Shown piece after piece: positions 35,470 to 42,710 of a DNA stretch of 64,000 nucleotides (positions are counted from its first letter, which is position 1; every line of letters starts with the position of its first letter). The notes under the pieces were generated by a model. It had not been told where the DNA came from. It made no database searches and saw only the letters and a program-made list of their open reading frames with translations. Source of the DNA: Pseudomonas fluorescens Q2-87 (GTDB lineage: Bacteria > Pseudomonadota > Gammaproteobacteria > Pseudomonadales > Pseudomonadaceae); NCBI RefSeq assembly GCF_000281895.1, contig NZ_CM001558.1, forward strand, positions 1,802,556 through 1,866,555, given 5' to 3'. The position numbers and the translations under genes were made by a program.

Positions 35470-36750
35470 TCAGAGTGTTTTGCTTAGCAAGCCCATGAAA
35501 CGGTCGATCTCGGCTTCGTTGTTGAGCAACCCCGGTGCGGTGCGGATCACCGGCCCTGCGTCGCGGTGCACAGCGTCGGCAATCACTCGGTTCTTCATCA
35601 GGTAGCCGGCGATTTCATCGCTCTCGCGACCCTTGATCCGGAAGAAGGTGAAACCGGCCGACAGCTCCGGGCTCAGGGGTGTGACCAGCTCGATTGGCGG
35701 CTTCGCCAGCAGATGTTTTTTCAGGTAAGTGTTGAGGGCATGGATGCGCGCTTGCACGTCGGCCTTGCCCAGTTGCAGGTGCAGCTTGAACGCCTCGTCC
35801 GCGGCCCAGCGATGCTCGAAGGCGTGGTAGCCGCCCGGTGTCATGGTGGTGGAAAACGCCGTGGCTTCGGAAAAGGTCGGGATGATCGGCGTGACGTACT
35901 TGACCTCTTCGCTGCGGCTACACACCAGGCCGGTGCCCCGTGGGCCGAACATCCATTTGTGGGTGCCGGCGATGAAGAAATCGCAATTCATGGCGGGGAA
36001 ACCGAGGTCCTCGACGCCGAAACCGTGCACACCATCGACCACGTAAATGATGCGCTGCTCGTCGCTGCGGCCCTGGTTGTGCTTGTCCACCAGCGCGCCG
36101 ATCTTGCCGATGGGCAACTTCACGCCGCTGCCCGAATGCACCCAGGTCATGCCCAATACCCGGGTTTCGGGGCGGATATTGCGGTCGATGCCCGAGAGGA
36201 TTTCTTCCTCGCTGGCGTCATGGGCCTTCTCGAACAGTTTGATTTTGCGCACCCGGGTGCCGTCGCGCTGGGTGCGCAGGCTGAGAATGGTGTGGGTGGC
36301 GTAGTGTTCGTGGGCCGTGGTGAGGATTTCCTGGTCGGCGCCGACATGGACCCCGCCGTAGATCATGGCCAGGCCCTCGGTGGTGCTGCCGGTGAGGGCG
36401 ATCTGTTTCGGGTTCGCTTGCAGGTAACGGCCAGCCCAGGCCCGCACGTTTTCTTCACGCTCCTCGGTGACGCCCAAGTCCCAGTCCATCAACAGCCCGG
36501 GGTTTTTATCCAGGGCGGCGCGGTGTTTTTCGATGGCCTCGCGTACCGGGCGCGGGTGGGTGGTGACCAGGAAGTTGGAGAAGTGCAGGTAGTCCGGGTC
36601 CTGGTCGAACAGCGTGCGCAATTGCGCCCATTTGTTGCGTGGCAATGGCGGCAGCGAATCGGCGACGGCTGTGGTTGGCAGGCTGGCGGCCAGCGGCAAA
36701 CCGGCGGCGAGGATCCCGGCTTGCTTCAAGAACGTCCGGCGTTCATTCAT
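35470..36750 (-). CDS. pvdN: PvdN, Tat-exported PLP enzyme modifying the pyoverdine side chain
   Basis: 426 residues from the ATG at 36750. A longer frame exists to 36837 but would bury the signal peptide. The N-terminus NERRTFLKQAG followed by a hydrophobic run is a twin-arginine (Tat) signal. The body is a class V aminotransferase/cysteine-desulfurase-like PLP fold, with the lysine in AGTHKWMFG expected to hold PLP. In P. fluorescens PvdN converts the chromophore glutamate to succinamide in the periplasm (established for the family). The ATG overlaps the pvdM stop (ATGA), so the two are translationally coupled. Confidence 0.93.
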   Translation of the reverse strand: MNERRTFLKQAGILAAGLPLAASLPTTAVADSLPPLPRNKWAQLRTLFDQDPDYLHFSNFLVTTHPRPVREAIEKHRAALDKNPGLLMDWDLGVTEEREENVRAWAGRYLQANPKQIALTGSTTEGLAMIYGGVHVGADQEILTTAHEHYATHTILSLRTQRDGTRVRKIKLFEKAHDASEEEILSGIDRNIRPETRVLGMTWVHSGSGVKLPIGKIGALVDKHNQGRSDEQRIIYVVDGVHGFGVEDLGFPAMNCDFFIAGTHKWMFGPRGTGLVCSRSEEVKYVTPIIPTFSEATAFSTTMTPGGYHAFEHRWAADEAFKLHLQLGKADVQARIHALNTYLKKHLLAKPPIELVTPLSPELSAGFTFFRIKGRESDEIAGYLMKNRVIADAVHRDAGPVIRTAPGLLNNEAEIDRFMGLLSKTL

Positions 36751-38117
36751 GGCTGGACGGCCTTCTGGGTCGAGGCGACGGCGGGCCGGGCGGCTTTCTG
36801 GACCCGATCCCAGACCCGCAGGAAATTGGCGCCCCACAGTTTGGCGATGTCGGCTTCCGAGTAGCCACGGGTCAGCAGTTCGGCGGTGACGTTGCGGATG
36901 TCGCCGACGTTCTCCCAGCCTTTCACGCCACCGCCTTCATTGAAGTCCGAACTGATGCCGACGTGGTCGATGCCGATCTTGCGCACCGTGTAGTCGATGG
37001 CGTCCCCCAAGTCCTTGAGGCTGGCCTTGGGTTCCTCTTCGAGAATGCCGTAGAGCTGGCCAGCGTATTCGCCGAATTTCTGCTCAGGCCACGCGGCAAT
37101 GATCGGGTCGCCGGGCATCAGCGCCATGGCGAGGTTGGGCAATGGCGGCAAGTCGAAGCGTTCGCGCAGGGCGTTGAGCTTGTCCTGGGTTTTTTGCGTC
37201 AGCGGGCGCAGGTACTGCGAGAAACCGACGATCTGCACCACGCCGCCACTGGCCTTGATCAACTGCATTTCCTTGTCGCTGAGGTTGCGCGGGATGTCCA
37301 CCATTGCCCGTGGCGCCGAATGCGAGGCCACCAGTGGCGTGCGGCTCAGGTGTGCGACTTGCTCCAGGGCCAGGGTCGACATTTGCGACACGTCGATGAT
37401 CACGCCGAGGTCGTTCAGGCGTGTGACCGCTTGCTTGCCGATATCCGACAGGCCGCCGAGGGCGTCCGGCGAGTCGTTGAAAAACGGCAGTGGGCGAGAC
37501 GAATCGGCCCAATCGTTGTTGCCGATGTAGCTGAAACCGAACATGCGCATGCCCCGCGCCGTCCACAGGTCGAGCAGGTTCAGGTCGTGGCCGAGGGGGT
37601 AGGCGTTGAGCATGCTGATGAAAATCGCAAACTTGCCTTCGCCATGCAGGCGGCGAAAATCATCCGGGGTGTAGGCGATGGCGACCTGGTTGGGGAAGTC
37701 GCGGACCATGCCGCTGATGATCTTGTAGCGCACCTCCTGCTGGTTGCGCGCCTCTTCGACGAAACCGGCGGTGGGCTTGTGCGGCGCGTTGGGGCCGTTC
37801 CACAGCTCGGGCCAGCCGAAGATCGTCAGCGCGGCGCCGGACAGGTGACCGCGATTGGCTTTCACCAGGTCGAACTGGCCTTTGCCATCCTTGTCGGCCT
37901 CATTGCCGGCGGTGCCGAAATCCAGCGGCACGGTGATGTGGCTGTCGAAGGAGAGCAGGCGCTCATGCAGCTCCCGGGCTTGCTTCATCACCTTGACCGC
38001 GTAGCCGGGGTTATCCCGCCACCAGTGATCCCAAGCTGCCAGGCCGCCACCCACCACCAGCGCCAGGGCCAGGGGCACGCCAGTGAAAAGAGCCTTTTTC
38101 GAACGTGGTGTTGTCAT
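36747..38117 (-). CDS. pvdM: PvdM, membrane-anchored periplasmic dipeptidase-like pyoverdine maturation protein
   Basis: 456 residues. After MTTPRSKK there is one hydrophobic segment (ALFTGVPLALALVVGGGLAA) acting as signal or anchor. The rest resembles renal dipeptidases (peptidase M19), with metal-ligand-like FDSHITVPLDFG near residue 58 and VASHSAPRAM further on. PvdM is needed for periplasmic maturation of ferribactin in pseudomonads; its exact reaction remains less settled than those of PvdP, N and O. It is first in the pvdMNO operon behind the PvdS box at 38167-38190, and divergent from pvdP. Confidence 0.92.
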   Translation of the reverse strand: MTTPRSKKALFTGVPLALALVVGGGLAAWDHWWRDNPGYAVKVMKQARELHERLLSFDSHITVPLDFGTAGNEADKDGKGQFDLVKANRGHLSGAALTIFGWPELWNGPNAPHKPTAGFVEEARNQQEVRYKIISGMVRDFPNQVAIAYTPDDFRRLHGEGKFAIFISMLNAYPLGHDLNLLDLWTARGMRMFGFSYIGNNDWADSSRPLPFFNDSPDALGGLSDIGKQAVTRLNDLGVIIDVSQMSTLALEQVAHLSRTPLVASHSAPRAMVDIPRNLSDKEMQLIKASGGVVQIVGFSQYLRPLTQKTQDKLNALRERFDLPPLPNLAMALMPGDPIIAAWPEQKFGEYAGQLYGILEEEPKASLKDLGDAIDYTVRKIGIDHVGISSDFNEGGGVKGWENVGDIRNVTAELLTRGYSEADIAKLWGANFLRVWDRVQKAARPAVASTQKAVQP

Positions 38118-38166
38118 TGCCGATCTCAGTCAGGTTCGCCGCGGGGGCCTTTGCTATCTGGGGAGA

Positions 38167-38190
38167 ACGAGTGATCGGCGGGGAAATTTA
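38167..38190 (-). promoter_or_regulatory. PvdS iron-starvation promoter for pvdMNO
   Basis: On the minus strand CCTAAATTTCCC begins near 38192. TAAAT (38190-38186) and CGT (38169-38167) are separated by exactly 16 bases. It is about 50 bp upstream of the pvdM ATG. Confidence 0.85.
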
Positions 38191-38208
38191 GGTGGCTTAA
38201 AGGGCCGC

Positions 38209-38406
38209 TTCGCGAGCAGGCTCGCTCACACAGTGGGAATGCGGTCACCTGTGGGAGCGGGCTTGCTCGCGAAAACGGTGGGTCAGTTTGCATCGATGTT
38301 GGATGTGCCGACGCCTTCGCGAGCAAGCCCGCTCCCACACTCGCTCTGTGATGTTCATAAATTCGGTGCCCAACACAAAACCTGTGGGAGCGAGCCTGCT
38401 CGCGAT
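38209..38406. repeat. REP cluster, family B: one REPIN flanked by two single REPs, between the pvdM and pvdP promoters
   Basis: A single REP (TTCGCGAGCAGGCTCGCTC) is at 38209. A complete REPIN follows at 38251-38338, and a further single REP (GTGGGAGCGAGCCTGCTCG) starts at 38384. The cluster fills the space between two divergent PvdS boxes. It accounts for most of the 379-bp gene-free stretch 38118-38496. Confidence 0.88.
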
Positions 38407-38426
38407 GAGGCCGTCACGAACACCCT

Positions 38427-38450
38427 TAAATTTGTTGCTTCAGCCATCGT
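38427..38450 (+). promoter_or_regulatory. PvdS iron-starvation promoter for pvdP
   Basis: TAAAT (38427-38431) and CGT (38448-38450) are separated by exactly 16 bases, 46 bp upstream of the pvdP ATG. Confidence 0.83.
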
Positions 38451-38496
38451 CCTAGCTTGGATAAAGCCCGCTCCAGGGCTGGAAACAGGTAAGGCA

Positions 38497-40119
38497 ATGA
38501 CGATTTCTCGACGATGGTTCATGGCAGGCCTGGCGCTGACCGGTGCCGCCGTGCCTGCGGTGTATTACGGGCATCGCGAACTGACCCGGCCGGACCCGAC
38601 CATCACCCCCGGCGAAGCCTCGTTCGATGTGGCGGACGTCGCGGGCCAGCGCCTGGCCAATACGCTGCGGGGGATCTGGACAATCCGTTTCACCGGCCGC
38701 GACGCCGGCCTCGACGGCTTGCCCCGGGACGAACTCCAAGTGTTTCTCGACATTGGCCACAAGGGCCGTGGCCTGGTGGGATGCCTCGACACCGCCGAAC
38801 GGCTGCGCGCTGGTGAAGAGCCGCGCTATCGGGTGCTCGGCGATCTGGCCGGCACCGACCCCAAGCAACTGAGTTGGCGACTGATCCGGACCGAGGCCTC
38901 GGATGGCGCGCCGGACTACGAATTCACCATGACCCTCGACGAGGTCTGGGCCGGCTTCGGCAATGCCGGCCCCGCGACCCTCAGCGGTAAGGTGTTGCGG
39001 CTGGATCGCCCGTTGGCCCTGCCTGAGCTCGACAACCAGTTCGTCGCCCGCAAACAACCGTTCCCCGAGGCCCGCGAACGTACGCCGCTGAGCCCAGCAT
39101 TGCTGGCTTGGCTGGTCTCGCCCGAGCATCGGTTGTTTCACCAGCTCTGGCATGCTTCGCGGGACAAGTGGCACAGCCTGGACGAAGACAAGCGCAACGC
39201 CTTGCGCGGCATCGGCTGGCAGCCCGGGCCCAGGGATCAAGAGCGCGATGCCCGTGGGCCGCGCAAAGACCGCAATGGCTCGGGCATCGATTTCTTTTTC
39301 ATGCACCGGCGCATGCTTGGCACGGCGCGTTCCTTTCAGCCGCTGCCGTCATGGTCGAGTTTCCCGTTGCCGCAACCGGAACTGGAACGCGATCGCCTTG
39401 GCTTCGCCCGCTATTTCGATAACCACGACGGCACGGCGCTGCCGCCGACCTGGCTGGCCAGGGGTGACGAGCAGTACGCGCAATGGGTGAGTGATATCAA
39501 GACCGCCGAGACCTATCACAGCAATTTCCAGGTATGGGAATCGCGCTACCGCGACCCGCGCTATCTGTCGAAACTCTCCTTGGGCCAGTTTGGCTCGGAA
39601 GTGGAACTGGGCCTGCACGATTGGTTGCACATGCGCTGGGCCTCGGTGCCGCGTGACCCGTCCAACGGCCACCCAGTGCCGTTCGCCCGCGACCCGGCGG
39701 ACTTCGCCCAGCGTTGGTACGCGCCGGAAAACGACTTCCTGGGCGATCCCTTCTCGTCCCACGTCAACCCAGTGTTCTGGGCCTTCCACGGCTGGATCGA
39801 CGACCGCCTGGAAGACTGGTTCCGTGCCCATGAACGTTTTCATCCAGGCGAAGTGAGCCGCTTGCAAGTCAACGGCGTGCCCTGGTTCGCCCCGGGCCGC
39901 TGGGTGGAAATCGGCGACCCCTGGCTGGGGCCGGACACCCACGGCTGCAGCACCACGCCAGGCCTGCAAGTCGGACGCTCGGTGGAGATGGACCCGGAAA
40001 CCATGAAACTGGCGCTGCGCATCACCTTTGGCAGCGACGACGACAAGCTCTCGAAACTGTTCCGTCGCGTGCCGCAACGGCCGTGGTATGCGCGCAACCT
40101 CAAGAGCAAACCGGTGTAA
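38497..40119 (+). CDS. pvdP: PvdP, Tat-exported tyrosinase that forms the pyoverdine chromophore
   Basis: 540 residues from the ATG at 38497, chosen because GGTAAGG precedes it and because a Tat signal (SRRWFMAGLALTGAAVP) follows directly. In-frame codons further upstream run through REP sequence. The C-terminal half has tyrosinase-type His-rich stretches (FHQLWHASRDKWHSL, WAFHGWIDDRLEDW) for a dicopper site. PvdP oxidises and cyclises the D-Tyr-Dab part of ferribactin in the periplasm to dihydropyoverdine (established for PAO1 PvdP, ~544 residues). It is transcribed alone from its own PvdS box, divergent from pvdMNO, and is followed by a REPIN. Confidence 0.94.
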   Translation: MTISRRWFMAGLALTGAAVPAVYYGHRELTRPDPTITPGEASFDVADVAGQRLANTLRGIWTIRFTGRDAGLDGLPRDELQVFLDIGHKGRGLVGCLDTAERLRAGEEPRYRVLGDLAGTDPKQLSWRLIRTEASDGAPDYEFTMTLDEVWAGFGNAGPATLSGKVLRLDRPLALPELDNQFVARKQPFPEARERTPLSPALLAWLVSPEHRLFHQLWHASRDKWHSLDEDKRNALRGIGWQPGPRDQERDARGPRKDRNGSGIDFFFMHRRMLGTARSFQPLPSWSSFPLPQPELERDRLGFARYFDNHDGTALPPTWLARGDEQYAQWVSDIKTAETYHSNFQVWESRYRDPRYLSKLSLGQFGSEVELGLHDWLHMRWASVPRDPSNGHPVPFARDPADFAQRWYAPENDFLGDPFSSHVNPVFWAFHGWIDDRLEDWFRAHERFHPGEVSRLQVNGVPWFAPGRWVEIGDPWLGPDTHGCSTTPGLQVGRSVEMDPETMKLALRITFGSDDDKLSKLFRRVPQRPWYARNLKSKPV

Positions 40120-40156
40120 AACCCCGCCTGACCCAAAAACTAAAGCGAACGCAGTT

Positions 40157-40288
40157 GTGGCGAGGGAGCTTGCTCCCGCTGGGCTGCGAAGCGGCCCCCA
40201 AACCAGCCCCCTCAAAAACATCTGACCCACCGAGGTGCCGGCCATTGGGGCTGCTGCGCAGCCCAGCGGGAGCAAGCTCCCTCGCCAC
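40157..40288. repeat. REPIN, family A
   Basis: Family A arms at 40157 and ending at 40288, with inner GCTGGGCTGCGAAGCGG, lie between the convergent pvdP and the DUF6124-like gene. No other terminator is visible here. Confidence 0.88.
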
Positions 40289-40312
40289 GGGTGTCACTTG
40301 ACTTGAGTGCGT

Positions 40313-40639
40313 TTAGCGCGGCGCGGCGATGTCCAATGCGCGGTTCGCCAACAGTTCACTCAGTTCGACCATCTGCTGGATCCCCAAGGCAAAATGCCGC
40401 CGCGAGCCGTCCAGTTCGAATGCCAGCTCGCTGGCCATGACATTGACCGAGGCGAGGGTTTCGCTGAGGTTGGCCAGCAGGCATTCCATGTCCGCGCCTT
40501 CTGCAACGGTGAACAACTGGCCCGGTGGCGGATTGGGTTTTTCAGGTTTGGGGTCGAGGTAAAAGGCGAGGGCGCGGTCGGCGGCTTCGTTGAGTTTTTT
40601 CGAATCGTCTTCGGGGGGATTGGGCGTGATCTTGAACAT
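40313..40639 (-). CDS. Small DUF6124/DUF3077-like protein of unknown function
   Basis: 108 residues from the ATG at 40639 (MFKITPNPPEDDSKKL), preceded by AGGAGC at good spacing. A 16-codon upstream extension would run through the hairpin and is rejected. The protein is acidic and probably soluble, with a Pro-rich middle (KPEKPNPPPGQLFTV) and a helical C-terminal half (CLLANLSETLASVNVMAS). This resembles the many paralogous DUF3077/DUF6124 proteins of Pseudomonas, whose role I do not know. The Shine-Dalgarno sequence lies in a hairpin (40646-40669). The family assignment is from recall. Confidence 0.72.
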   Translation of the reverse strand: MFKITPNPPEDDSKKLNEAADRALAFYLDPKPEKPNPPPGQLFTVAEGADMECLLANLSETLASVNVMASELAFELDGSRRHFALGIQQMVELSELLANRALDIAAPR

Positions 40640-40645
40640 GGTGTA

Positions 40646-40669
40646 GCTCCTAGTATTGGTTTCAGGAGC
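40646..40669 (-). promoter_or_regulatory. Hairpin sequestering the ribosome-binding site of the DUF6124-like gene
   Basis: On the minus strand GCTCCT (40669-40664), a 12-nt loop and AGGAGC (40651-40646) form a perfect 6-bp stem. The 3' arm is the Shine-Dalgarno sequence, six bases before the ATG. Translation is probably controlled by opening this stem. Confidence 0.55.
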
Positions 40670-40680
40670 CGACACTATCG

Positions 40681-41304
40681 CTACCAAACGATGGGGTGGC
40701 GGCCGTACGCGGGTTGGTAGACCGGAGCACTAGGAACCCGGCGCGCCCGAAGACGCCCTGCGCACGGCCACCATGAAACAGACACCGAGAAAGCATCTGT
40801 AGGAGGTGGCGCTTGCGCCTAGTTGACTCGCGGGCTACCAAACCCGATCGCTGACATCAGCGACCCGGAAACAATAAAAGCCGCGAGCCAGGCGCACAAG
40901 CCGGCGGATTCTGGCGCAGTTGTAGGTAACGGCGCAAGGTGATGTAGCCTGGCTCGGGAGTCCTACATGGCCGGATAAACAGAACCAAAGCCGGACAACA
41001 TTTATGTGGAGAAGAATTATCCGTGGCGAGGGCGCCAGCTCGCTCCACAGGTTGCTGTGCCTGGCGCCTGTTCACGCAAGATGGCAGCGTCCTGCGCCAT
41101 TGCCCACAGCTACGCCAGAATCCTCCGTCTTGTGCGTCTTGGGCTTCATCGGTAGGTTGAGTTTCGTCGCTGCGGTTCTCTGAGTTGGCCTGTATCCCCT
41201 CGGCTGATCTATACTGAGCAGGTATGAGCACGGTTTGTATTAAAAATCTATATAAAACAGTATGTTGTGTGTTGTTTGGACATAGGTGCTGTCTGAGGTG
41301 AGAA
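40681..41304. other. Structured non-coding stretch with inverted repeats, no convincing gene
   Basis: CTACCAA (40681) pairs with TTGGTAG (40714-40720). CTACCAAACCCG recurs near 40835. GAGCCAGGC (near 40885) pairs with GCCTGGCTC (near 40947). A block at about 40893-40938 recurs inverted at about 41093-41138 with roughly 80% identity. A short REP-like palindrome (GTGGCGAGGGCG...) lies near 41023. The last ~120 bases are AT-rich and probably carry the promoter of the toxin-antitoxin pair. A minus-strand open frame here (40857-41381) has no ribosome site or family likeness. Confidence 0.5.
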
Positions 41305-41712
41305 ATGATTATCGAAGAGCGTGTCAGGAGATCAATCGCCTTGCGAAAGGACGACGTGTTTCTGCGCTCTGAATTTTCCAAATTCGGCAGCCCCGCACAG
41401 GTATCCCGAGCATTGCGTCATCTGGTGGCTAGCGGTGTATTGGTCAGACTTGGCGTTGGCGTCTTCGCAAAGGCTAAAACCAGTGTGCTCACCGGTAAGC
41501 CAATCCCGATACGTCCACTTGAAGTTCTGGCGCCTCTGGCTTTGCAAAAGCTTGGCGTGAAGATCACGGCGGGGCGCGCGTTGCGTGAATATAATGCCAG
41601 CGATAGTTTACAACTACCCGCCGGCGTTGTTTTTGATACAGGGTCACGCCGTATTAACCGGAAGCTCGGCTTTGGTGGGCGCTACGTAGTTTATGAAAAC
41701 CATCACGCCTGA
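41305..41712 (+). CDS. AbiEi-like antitoxin/regulator (DUF6088-like, winged helix)
   Basis: 135 residues starting after GAGGTGAGAA. The N-terminal ~60 residues look like a winged helix (FLRSEFSKFGSPAQVSRALRH read in pieces: SEFSKFGSP, VSRALRHLV, VRLGVGVFA), the usual DNA-binding part of AbiEi-type antitoxins. The C-terminal part (RPLEVLAPLALQKLGV) matches DUF6088-style proteins that accompany AbiEii toxins. It overlaps the toxin gene by 20 nt. In AbiE systems the antitoxin represses its own operon and neutralises the nucleotidyltransferase toxin without direct binding (type IV). The surrounding DNA is less GC-rich than the pvd genes, suggesting transfer. Confidence 0.75.
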   Translation: MIIEERVRRSIALRKDDVFLRSEFSKFGSPAQVSRALRHLVASGVLVRLGVGVFAKAKTSVLTGKPIPIRPLEVLAPLALQKLGVKITAGRALREYNASDSLQLPAGVVFDTGSRRINRKLGFGGRYVVYENHHA

Positions 41713-42655
41713 TCAGGTTGAGTTAATTGATGCGGTACTGGCTGAAGTTGACGTCGGTTTTCTGACCGCTAGCATCCTGGAAAAAGACATCCATGTAACC
41801 GATGCCTTGCAGCAACTGATGGGAATACAATTCCCGGGCATTCGATTAGTGTTTTGCGGTGGGACGAGCTTGTCAAAGGCCTATCGATTGATCGAGCGTA
41901 TGTCAGAAGACGTTGACTTGAAGATCGTATGGGATGAGTCGAGCATGTTCAGCGCTTCGGCTCAAAAGCGACACCTCAGCCAGTTGAAGGCTGAGGTGTC
42001 CCAAGCGCTCGCTAGGCTTGGCTTCGAAGAAACCGTGGACGCGCGTATTGCCCGGAATGAAAACCGATATTTCTCCAGTCGTTGGCAATATGCACCCCAA
42101 TACCCGCACGACGTGAGTTTGCGTCCTTATCTGAGCCTCGAACTGACCGCACGAACTCCCGAGTTCGAAATGACCCTGCGACCGCTGGAACACCTGGTCG
42201 ATAGACTTGCCGCAAAGCCTGGGTACATGGGAAGTATTCTTTGTGTAGCGGTTGAAGAAACGCTTTCGGAAAAAGTAATTTCATTTCTTCGGCGTTATGC
42301 CCAACACCAGGCCGGGGCTATGCTTCAGCCGTGGGACGATACGTTGGTGCGTCATATCTACGATATTTATTGCATCAGTGTTGACGATCCTGCAGTCAGC
42401 GAACGAGCCGCCAGCGGTTTCAAAAAGCTGGTTGAATTCGATGCCGCTGAGTTTGGTCGACAGTTTCCTCCGTTCGCTGCCAATCCAGGAAAGGTCATGC
42501 AGGGGGCTTTGGATCAAACAAGCTCGGACGCGGCGATTCGTGGCCAATATGACGCGAGGCTGATGCCGCTGATTTTTGGATCCGTCCGCCCAAGCTTCGA
42601 TGAGGCTTTTGCTGTGTTTCGTGAGCATGCCGAGGCGTTAATTCGGACTCTTTGA
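41693..42655 (+). CDS. AbiEii/AbiGii-family nucleotidyltransferase toxin
   Basis: 320 residues. The nucleotidyltransferase core is clear: GGTSLSKAY at residues 56-64 and SEDVDLKI at 71-78, giving the GGTxL...SExxDLK signature of AbiEii/MenT-like toxins. The C-terminal half (RRYAQHQAGAM, TLVRHIYDIY) fits the family's DUF1814 region. These toxins add nucleotides to tRNA or similar targets to stop growth, in phage defence or plasmid stabilisation (family knowledge; target here unknown). The start overlaps the antitoxin gene, so translation is coupled. The pair is the only non-iron-related gene set between pvdP and opmQ apart from the DUF6124-like gene. Confidence 0.85.
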   Translation: MKTITPDQVELIDAVLAEVDVGFLTASILEKDIHVTDALQQLMGIQFPGIRLVFCGGTSLSKAYRLIERMSEDVDLKIVWDESSMFSASAQKRHLSQLKAEVSQALARLGFEETVDARIARNENRYFSSRWQYAPQYPHDVSLRPYLSLELTARTPEFEMTLRPLEHLVDRLAAKPGYMGSILCVAVEETLSEKVISFLRRYAQHQAGAMLQPWDDTLVRHIYDIYCISVDDPAVSERAASGFKKLVEFDAAEFGRQFPPFAANPGKVMQGALDQTSSDAAIRGQYDARLMPLIFGSVRPSFDEAFAVFREHAEALIRTL

Positions 42656-42710
42656 ATTATTGGTCAGATTAGTTGGCCCCCGCTGCGCTTGATGTCATTT
42701 GGCTTTAGCC

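Noticed and set aside
40857-41381. 174-codon minus-strand open frame across the gap and the antitoxin start
   Set aside because: It overlaps the well-supported antitoxin gene, lacks a ribosome site and has a composition unlike its neighbours; repeat content explains the open frame.
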